Shown here piece by piece: positions 58,585 through 64,000 of a DNA stretch of 64,000 nucleotides. Location: NCBI GenBank assembly GCA_023953835.1, contig JAMLJB010000001.1, positions 2,577,501 through 2,641,500 of the forward strand, in the 5' to 3' direction. The notes beneath the pieces were generated by a model. That model was given only the letters and a program-made list of their open reading frames with translations, had not been told where the DNA came from and made no database searches. Position 1 is the stretch's first letter; every line of letters begins with the position of its first letter. The translations under genes were made by a program, and so were the position numbers. The DNA is from Rhizobiaceae bacterium. Lineage in GTDB: Bacteria; Pseudomonadota; Alphaproteobacteria; Rhizobiales; Rhizobiaceae.

Positions 58585-58869
58585 CATCCCGGCTCGGGGT
58601 CGGAAGCTCGATGCCTTTCGCGCTTTGCTCGCATAAAAGGTGTGCCGCTTATTGAATTCCGCGGAATATTGATCTCCTGTGTTCCACGCGACCATTGGGA
58701 TGAGCGGGTCCGTATGGCGGCTTGGCTGGCGGATTTGCTTTTGGTTAAGCTGCCAGAGCCCGCCGCCCTTTGCTTGTGATGCGATATCAGGCACGAGCGG
58801 GATGCTACGAGGCTGTTTCGATCATTATGCGACTTTCCTGGAATCAGGACTGATTGCTCACTCAGCGCA
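58585..58869. other. Intergenic region downstream of the cyclase gene
   Basis: 285 bp between the bidirectional terminator and the cyclase stop. I see no convincing gene. No repeat of the tRNA 3' end is visible in this window. Confidence 0.5.
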
Positions 58870-59940
58870 CTAAGCGAGGAGCCTCCACATTTGCACGCGA
58901 CCTGCACCACGCAGTTCCGTTTCCGCGAGGGAGCTGCAGACAAATTTCTGTCGAAACAGTTGGTGTGTTGCGTCCGAAACGCGGATCTCATTCGGCTCGG
59001 CGGAAGTCTGGATACGAGCTGCGAGATTTACGGTGTCTCCCCAAAGGTCATATGCAAAGCGCTTTTTTCCAATAACGCCCGCCACGATTGGCCCTGAATG
59101 AATTCCGATCCTTAAGCTCAGAGGTTCTCCTCCAAAGTTCTCGCGCTTACCGACTCGCCTAAGTTCCAGAGCAAAATGCGCAAGCGCCTCCGCGTGATCG
59201 GGTCGTGCGACAGGCAGGCCAGCGACCACCATTACGCAATCGCCGATTGTCTTGATTTTCTCGCAGCCGTGCCGTTCAGAGAGCAGGTCAGCTCCCTTAA
59301 AGAAGCTGTTCAGGATGGCGAGCGTCCCTTCTGCTCCGACGCTTCGGGCTTTTTCCGTGAAGCGCACGATGTCAGCAAAAAGCACACTCACCTCAGCGTG
59401 GTTGTCTGCAATTTGCTCTTGAGTTTTCAAGCGCTCAGCGATTGACGCCGGCAAAATGTTGAGGAGCAGCGTCTCGGAACGCTCATACTCACGCGACAAT
59501 CCTTCCTGGCTCAGCCTCAGCGCCTCGTTTGTCGTCTCTAATTTGTAGTTGAGTTGCCGCTCCCTCTCCTCCAGGAGGGTCATCTCATAGGCCTTCTGCT
59601 GAATCCGCTGCTTACTGTCGTGCTCGGCAGTGGCGTCCAGAAAGAGCAGCCACAGGCATCCATCACCAGCAAGAAGAATAAGGTCTGTGACGCGACCGCC
59701 GGGCAGTTCCACCATCGGCATATGAAATGGGAGATCGTCACAAGGCAACAAACCTTCCATGATTTCAACTTGCTCGGCAACGAACCCGCCGATACGAAGT
59801 GACGAGAGCCCGTAATGCTCAATACGACCGCCCATCGCGGCCAGACGGAGCTCGGAATCTATTTTGATATAGGCGACAGACCGATCGTTGCTGACGAAAC
59901 CGTACAGCCAGTCCTTAACTTCTTGTGGCGGTTCGTCCAT
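58870..59940 (-). CDS. Class III adenylate cyclase with N-terminal PAS-like domain
   Basis: This 356-residue protein has a PAS-like sensor (about residues 18-105), a coiled-coil signalling helix (about 110-160) and a class III cyclase domain (about 178-355). Catalytic residues are present: metal Asp in LFADIVRFTEKARS, the Lys and second Asp in KIKTIGDCVMVVAG, and DLWGDTVNLAARIQT (Asp, Asn, Arg). The Lys/Asp pair favours ATP over GTP. Starts 3 bp after the GTPase stop. It probably produces cAMP in response to the GTPase/envelope module; this link is inference. Confidence 0.88.
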   Translation of the reverse strand: MDEPPQEVKDWLYGFVSNDRSVAYIKIDSELRLAAMGGRIEHYGLSSLRIGGFVAEQVEIMEGLLPCDDLPFHMPMVELPGGRVTDLILLAGDGCLWLLFLDATAEHDSKQRIQQKAYEMTLLEERERQLNYKLETTNEALRLSQEGLSREYERSETLLLNILPASIAERLKTQEQIADNHAEVSVLFADIVRFTEKARSVGAEGTLAILNSFFKGADLLSERHGCEKIKTIGDCVMVVAGLPVARPDHAEALAHFALELRRVGKRENFGGEPLSLRIGIHSGPIVAGVIGKKRFAYDLWGDTVNLAARIQTSAEPNEIRVSDATHQLFRQKFVCSSLAETELRGAGRVQMWRLLA

Positions 59941-59943
59941 GGA

Positions 59944-60438
59944 TCACTTCGCAACCATCGACGCAAGTTGAAAAAATGCCTCATCAACATGCTGGCCCGA
60001 AAGCGCGCTCGTTAGGTAGATTTGCCAGCCAGATTGCCTCATTTGATTTATTTCAGTATCCGCAATCTCCCACTGATCGGTGAGGTCAGACTTGTTGAGA
60101 AGTAACACAAACGGCATAGAGCCGAACTCTGCCTCTACCCGCTCGCGCAGCGTAAGAGCTACCTCAAGTGTGGCGGCGCGAGTTCCGTCTACAACAAGGA
60201 CAAGGCCAGTTGCGCCTCGTACATAACTGACCCGAAACGAGCCAATATCGTCTTCACCAGCCAAATCCCACAGGATTAAATCCACGGTCTTGTCAGGCAG
60301 TACAACACTTTTTTTGTCGATCTTGACCCCTACCGTGGTCAAATAAGTCTCTGAAAAGATGCTTTGTACAAACCTGCGAACCAAGCTGGTCTTTCCGACC
60401 GCGAACGCGCCCAGCATGCATATCTTCTTTTGCAACAT
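59944..60438 (-). CDS. Ras/Rab-like small GTPase
   Basis: This 164-residue protein has G1 LGAFAVGKTSL (residues about 9-19), G2 Thr in TYLTTVGVKI, G3 WDLAGEDD, G4 LLNKSDL and G5 TSAL. The residue equivalent to Ras Gln61 is Glu (DLAGED), so intrinsic hydrolysis may be slow and a partner could be needed. Size and motif layout match bacterial Rab-like GTPases. It starts 20 bp after the BON/OmpA gene stop and is followed 3 bp later by the cyclase gene. Confidence 0.87.
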   Translation of the reverse strand: MLQKKICMLGAFAVGKTSLVRRFVQSIFSETYLTTVGVKIDKKSVVLPDKTVDLILWDLAGEDDIGSFRVSYVRGATGLVLVVDGTRAATLEVALTLRERVEAEFGSMPFVLLLNKSDLTDQWEIADTEINQMRQSGWQIYLTSALSGQHVDEAFFQLASMVAK

Positions 60439-60457
60439 TCGAGCTGTCCGTTTCGCG

Positions 60458-63400
60458 TTATTCCACGTTTACAATAACCGAAACTCGACGGTTAGCAGGA
60501 CTACCGGTAAGAACGTTTTCAGCCTCCGCCGGCTCGAAGGTACCCGCCGCACGGACCAGAAGTAGCTCTGCATCGACGCCCCGCTTTTTCAGCAGCGTAC
60601 GGACAGTCTCCGCTCGCGCCGAGCTGATCGAAAGATTGGCGTTCTCGCGACCCGTCATATCCGAGTGCCCAGTTAACGTGAAGCGCGGCGTCACACCCGC
60701 TTTGCGTGCATCCGAAGCAAATTTGTTCAACATGCTCGCCAATATGTCGAGCATCGGCATTTGCTCGGTTCCCGGAACGGCCTTGCCAGAATCGAAATAG
60801 ATATCGATCGCTTGAATTCTGTTCTTCAAATAAATGAGCTCTTGCGGGGTCAACTCAGACAGTTTTGTGAGGTCCAGGGTGAGTCCGTCGGCGGATAGCT
60901 GTTGGGCGGCGAGCATCGCTCGCTTTATCCAGCCGACTGCCGCCCTACCTTCGGCCACGATGCGCTCATCAACAATTGAAAGTTGGACCGTGGCCGGTGG
61001 ATTGAGCGACGTCACGAGCCGCTTCAAGACGAACTCAGGATCCAGGCTCTGATAGAATTGCCATTGCGAACGGATTGAAGCGGGATCAATCCCCGTTCCG
61101 GTCAACAGGGCGCGGGGGTCAATAGAAAGTGGGTCTCTCAGGCCGGAGATCTGGAATTGTCCATCCGCCATCTTTTGTTCGGTAATGACGATTCCCGGCT
61201 CGGCCTCAAGTTTTGAAACATAGGAGCGCCAGCGGTCCGCCTCGCGTGAAAGGGGGCTAACATTGCGAACAACGGAAACATCGAATACCGATCCGCCCGC
61301 CGAGAGCTGTCGGGCGGCATCCGTTGCCCGTGCTATCCAGGTGTCGGGAGCCTCACCTTTCGCTACGATGCGATCATTATCTATCGAAAGCTGTACCGAA
61401 TCCGGTGGGGCGAGCTGTGCCGTGAGGCGCTTCAGCACAAACTCAGGTTCGAGACTCTGAAACGGTTGCCATTGCGCATGGACCAAGGCGGGGTCAATTC
61501 CCGTCCCCGGCAACAGAGATTGCGGATCTGCGGCAAGCGGGTCTCTCAACCCGGTGATGTGGAACTGTCCACGATCGATTTCTTGTCCTGTTACGACGAT
61601 ACCCGGCTCGGCCTCAAGTCGCGATACATAGGATTGCCAACGCTCCGCCTCGCGTGACTGCGGGCTAACGTCGCGAACCGCAGAAATATCGAATGCCGGT
61701 CCCCCCGCGGAAAGCTGCCGCGCCGCCTCTGTCGCCCGCGCTATCCAGGTGTCGGGAGCCTCGCCTTTCGCGACGATGCGATCGTTATCAATCGAAAGCT
61801 GCACGGTATCCGGTGGAGTGAGCGATGCCCTGAGGCGCTTCAGCACAAACTCAGGTTCGAGACTCTGAAACGGTTGCCATTGCGCATGGACCAAAGCAGG
61901 GTCGAGCCCCGTCCCGGGCAATAGACCTTGCGGATCTGCGGCAAGCGGGTCTCTCAACCCAGTGATATGAAATTCTCCACCGTCGAACTCTTGTCCTGTA
62001 ACGACGATCCCCGGCTCGACCTCGAGCCGCGACACATAGGATCGCCAACGCTCAGCCGCTTGTGACAACGGGCTAACATCTCGAACCGCAGAAATGTCAA
62101 ATGCCGGTCCCCCCGCCGAGAGCTGTCGGGCGGCATCCGTTGCCCGTGCTATCCAGGTGTCGGGAGCCTCGCCTTTCGCTACGATGCGATCGTTATCAAT
62201 CGAAAGCTGCACCGTATCCGGTGGAGTGAGCGATGACCTGAGGCGCTTCAGCACGAACTCAGGTTCGAGACTCTGAAACGGTTGCCATTGCGCATGGACC
62301 AGAGCCGGGTCGATCCCGGTGCCCGGCAACAGAGATTGCGGATCTGCGGCAAGCGGGTCTCTCAACCCAGTGATGTGGAATTTTCCACCATCGATCTCTT
62401 GTGCCGTAACGACGATCCCCGGCTCGGCCGCGAGTCGCGATACGTACACCTGCAAACGATGCCTTGCTTGCCAGGATATAGCGAACCAGCCGCCCAACAC
62501 AGCCAAAACAACTGCGACGGCAGCCACCGCCAACCACGGAAATCCCTGGTTCGAATCTTCCTGCTTCAGTTCAACGCAGGTCTGTAACTGCGTTTCAATG
62601 CCGGGAAACGACGAACTTTCGCCATCAAACCGCTCCACCACAGCCGGATATTCTCGATGGATGCGAAGCAGTACACCGCGTATAACTTCGTGCAGCTCTT
62701 CCGGCGGGTTTCCGCGGATGACGGCGACCAAGGTGGCAAACGGTCCAACTTCTGACCAGAGACGAAGTTCGCCAAAGCGGATTGTATCCAGGCCACTCTG
62801 TTCTTTCTCGCGAAATGAATCTTTCACAAAATCCTGAATTGCGCTGAGCATCGACGAGATTAGCTGGGGGTCCTCACTCGTGGCGTTTTCAGCAGTTGCA
62901 TGCGCAATCAAAAGCCCGGAATTTCGATGAATGAGAAAGGCATGCTCAACGCGATAGACAAGAGTATGCTTGAGCACGACTTCCGCGAAACTTGCACCGG
63001 TTCTCCAAGCTTCAAGTCTCCATTTAAGCCCGCGCCAAGTGAATAGATGCCTCAATGATTCATTGAGCGACTGAAAAGTCTGATCGATCTTCTCTCCGAT
63101 CGACTTGCTGATAGCCGGCAGGAACAGCGGATATAAAATGTCCGTCAGCGTTCGCGGATTCTTCTGGATCGATCTTTGAACGGATTGCTCAACAACCGGA
63201 GAAAATGCTTCACTTAGTGGAATTCGAGGTGCTTTGGCTATTGCGCTGGGGAGGACTTCTCCCACCGCGCCTGCGAGTTGCTCTGGTACACCGAGCAACT
63301 GCGAAACCCGTGACAGCTCCGAAATCTCGCGACCAACCAACAGTTGCCGCATCGTTTCCATCCGGGGATCGGCGGATGGAATTCCGTCGAAGCTGGCATG

Positions 63401-63610
63401 ATTTAACGGATCGACATTGCGCGCAATTCCAACCAAAAGCCTAGCCAGAGCCTCTCGATCGATCTCGCTTTCGTTAGAAGCTGCTCTTGGAAACAGGCTG
63501 ATTGGGTCGGCCGTCTTGGTCAACTTCCGATCAACTCGATTTCCAACCACGTTCCATGTTGCTCTTGCTGCCGACAGGCTCCTGATTAAGAGCTTTGGCG
63601 ACCTCGACAA
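60458..63610 (-). CDS. Inner-membrane protein with four tandem BON-like repeats and C-terminal OmpA domain
   Basis: Up to 1050 residues. A cytosolic N-terminal part (about 1-355) includes a domain with VEHAFLIHRNSGLLIAHATAEN and LISSMLSAIQDFVKDSF, reminiscent of longin/roadblock-type GTPase-binding folds. One membrane helix follows (about 358-378), then four 136-residue repeats (about 389-930), each with PDTVQLSIDNDRIVAKGEAPDTW and resembling BON-like units. The C terminus is an OmpA domain (about 940-1050, FTLTGHSDMTGRENANLSISSARAETV). The start is uncertain: TTG 63610 or GTG 63550; the latter leaves only a 20-bp overlap with the upstream gene. It should link a cytoplasmic GTPase to peptidoglycan. 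Confidence 0.85.
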   Translation of the reverse strand: MSRSPKLLIRSLSAARATWNVVGNRVDRKLTKTADPISLFPRAASNESEIDREALARLLVGIARNVDPLNHASFDGIPSADPRMETMRQLLVGREISELSRVSQLLGVPEQLAGAVGEVLPSAIAKAPRIPLSEAFSPVVEQSVQRSIQKNPRTLTDILYPLFLPAISKSIGEKIDQTFQSLNESLRHLFTWRGLKWRLEAWRTGASFAEVVLKHTLVYRVEHAFLIHRNSGLLIAHATAENATSEDPQLISSMLSAIQDFVKDSFREKEQSGLDTIRFGELRLWSEVGPFATLVAVIRGNPPEELHEVIRGVLLRIHREYPAVVERFDGESSSFPGIETQLQTCVELKQEDSNQGFPWLAVAAVAVVLAVLGGWFAISWQARHRLQVYVSRLAAEPGIVVTAQEIDGGKFHITGLRDPLAADPQSLLPGTGIDPALVHAQWQPFQSLEPEFVLKRLRSSLTPPDTVQLSIDNDRIVAKGEAPDTWIARATDAARQLSAGGPAFDISAVRDVSPLSQAAERWRSYVSRLEVEPGIVVTGQEFDGGEFHITGLRDPLAADPQGLLPGTGLDPALVHAQWQPFQSLEPEFVLKRLRASLTPPDTVQLSIDNDRIVAKGEAPDTWIARATEAARQLSAGGPAFDISAVRDVSPQSREAERWQSYVSRLEAEPGIVVTGQEIDRGQFHITGLRDPLAADPQSLLPGTGIDPALVHAQWQPFQSLEPEFVLKRLTAQLAPPDSVQLSIDNDRIVAKGEAPDTWIARATDAARQLSAGGSVFDVSVVRNVSPLSREADRWRSYVSKLEAEPGIVITEQKMADGQFQISGLRDPLSIDPRALLTGTGIDPASIRSQWQFYQSLDPEFVLKRLVTSLNPPATVQLSIVDERIVAEGRAAVGWIKRAMLAAQQLSADGLTLDLTKLSELTPQELIYLKNRIQAIDIYFDSGKAVPGTEQMPMLDILASMLNKFASDARKAGVTPRFTLTGHSDMTGRENANLSISSARAETVRTLLKKRGVDAELLLVRAAGTFEPAEAENVLTGSPANRRVSVIVNVE
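60830..62450 (-). repeat. Four tandem 408-bp coding repeats
   Basis: Landmark CTCTGAAACG recurs at 62271, 61863 and 61455, with a diverged CTCTGATAG at 61047, an exact 408-bp (136-codon) period. The first three units are nearly identical at DNA level and the fourth (membrane-distal in protein order) is diverged. This suggests recent duplication or gene conversion within the BON/OmpA gene. Confidence 0.92.
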
Positions 63611-64000
63611 ACAAGCCGGCCAAAAGATTTCGATCGGTCTTCACGTTGCTGAGATCAGAAAACATCTTTTCGATCAGTAGCTGAACGCTCTCAATCTTCT
63701 GTTTGATTTCCTCGCGCAGTAACTGGTCGCTCCGATTTATCCTGTCAGCGACGTCGCGGTCCAGTTCGCTCAACTGATCCGATAGAGCGCGGACCTGCTT
63801 CTCAAGCGATTGATTTTGTTCGCGCAGATTTCGGTCGATTTCCTTGTCAGCCTCAGCGCGCGCTTCCTTTTCGTTTCGCAACTGTGCCGCGAGTGATTCA
63901 ACCTGTTTTTTTGAGTTCGACTCGTACACTTCAAGATTGCGTTTGGCCTCGGACTCAACATCCTTGAACCGCTGAAGGAATCGCTCCTCGAGCTTGGAAA
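63531..64000 (-). CDS. Coiled-coil protein, C-terminal part (5' end outside window)
   Basis: The minus-strand frame is open to the window edge; the first visible residues read SKLEERFLQRFKDVESEAKRNLEVYESN. All 156 visible residues are charged heptads (LAAQLRNEKEARAEADKEIDRNLREQNQSLEKQVRALSDQLSELDRDVADRINRSDQLLREEIKQKIESVQLLIEKMF). The gene overlaps the start of the BON/OmpA gene. It is probably the first visible member of the GTPase–cyclase operon; its full length and any domains at the N terminus are unknown. Confidence 0.75.
   Translation of the reverse strand, partial: SKLEERFLQRFKDVESEAKRNLEVYESNSKKQVESLAAQLRNEKEARAEADKEIDRNLREQNQSLEKQVRALSDQLSELDRDVADRINRSDQLLREEIKQKIESVQLLIEKMFSDLSNVKTDRNLLAGLFVEVAKALNQEPVGSKSNMERGWKSS

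Noticed and set aside
60830..62450. CRISPR-like regular repeat
   Set aside because: The period is 408 bp, in frame, and the units are whole protein domains; there are no short repeats with unique spacers.

Overview
The window is a 64 kb piece of a high-GC alphaproteobacterial chromosome. It looks like order Hyphomicrobiales (Rhizobiales), most like the Phyllobacteriaceae/Mesorhizobium–Brucella branch. The evidence is the syntenic block greA–lpsB–lrp–sqr–trxB–lsrB followed by an AbcR-type sRNA, the carA–yqeY–dnaG–rpoD neighbourhood, RIME-like palindromic repeats and a cluster of GANTC (CcrM) sites. I cannot fix the genus from sequence alone.

Layout. 1-14.8 kb: mostly housekeeping and accessory genes. 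They include an FAD-linked oxidase (cut by the left edge), membrane/secreted unknowns, a lipid kinase, a GMC oxidoreductase–enolase-superfamily operon, a cupin, a YciA-type thioesterase, a CorC/HlyC-type CBS protein, an LssY_C protein, two tandem extensin-like proteins with a DUF3775 protein, a DUF486 protein, a TPR protein and an aldose sugar dehydrogenase. 15.0-21.2 kb: greA, the LPS-core glycosyltransferase lpsB, an Lrp regulator, sulfide:quinone oxidoreductase, trxB, lsrB/vtlR and an AbcR sRNA with candidate LsrB operators. 21.1-30.5 kb: msrP, an EF-G-like GTPase, aspartate aminotransferase, an EAL / degenerate-EAL pair, ogt, a lytic transglycosylase lipoprotein and a PPC-domain protein. 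30.5-32.3 kb: one strikingly AT-rich gene (DUF262 + AlbA_2/Schlafen-like domain), a likely horizontally acquired defence-type gene beside carB. 32.4-50.6 kb: carB, mntH, a YpfJ-type zinc peptidase, carA, yqeY, an AbiEii-like nucleotidyltransferase with a small partner, a Na/Pi transporter, an rcnB-like gene, dnaG, rpoD and yjbQ, with several RIME-like repeats. 50.7-58.3 kb: a TetR gene with an unusual six-operator array, hlyU, azoR/LysR, a large OmpA-like protein, a YcgN-type protein and a SIMPL protein. 58.4 kb: tRNA-Ile2(CAU). 58.9-64 kb: a compact minus-strand operon of coiled-coil protein, inner-membrane protein with four BON-like repeats and an OmpA domain, Ras-like GTPase and PAS-linked class III adenylate cyclase, running off the right edge.

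Two observations stand out. (1) Two copies of a 269-nt leader occur in opposite orientation (21337-21605 minus; 47049-47317 plus). They share several stem-loops with compensatory base changes, and each directly precedes a small protein beginning MDSY-x-FW-x-DFF. (2) The cyclase–GTPase–BON/OmpA–coiled-coil operon next to the tRNA looks like an envelope-spanning signalling device. The DUF262–AlbA_2 fusion is a third candidate. All function assignments are from reading translated sequence by eye; no database search was run.
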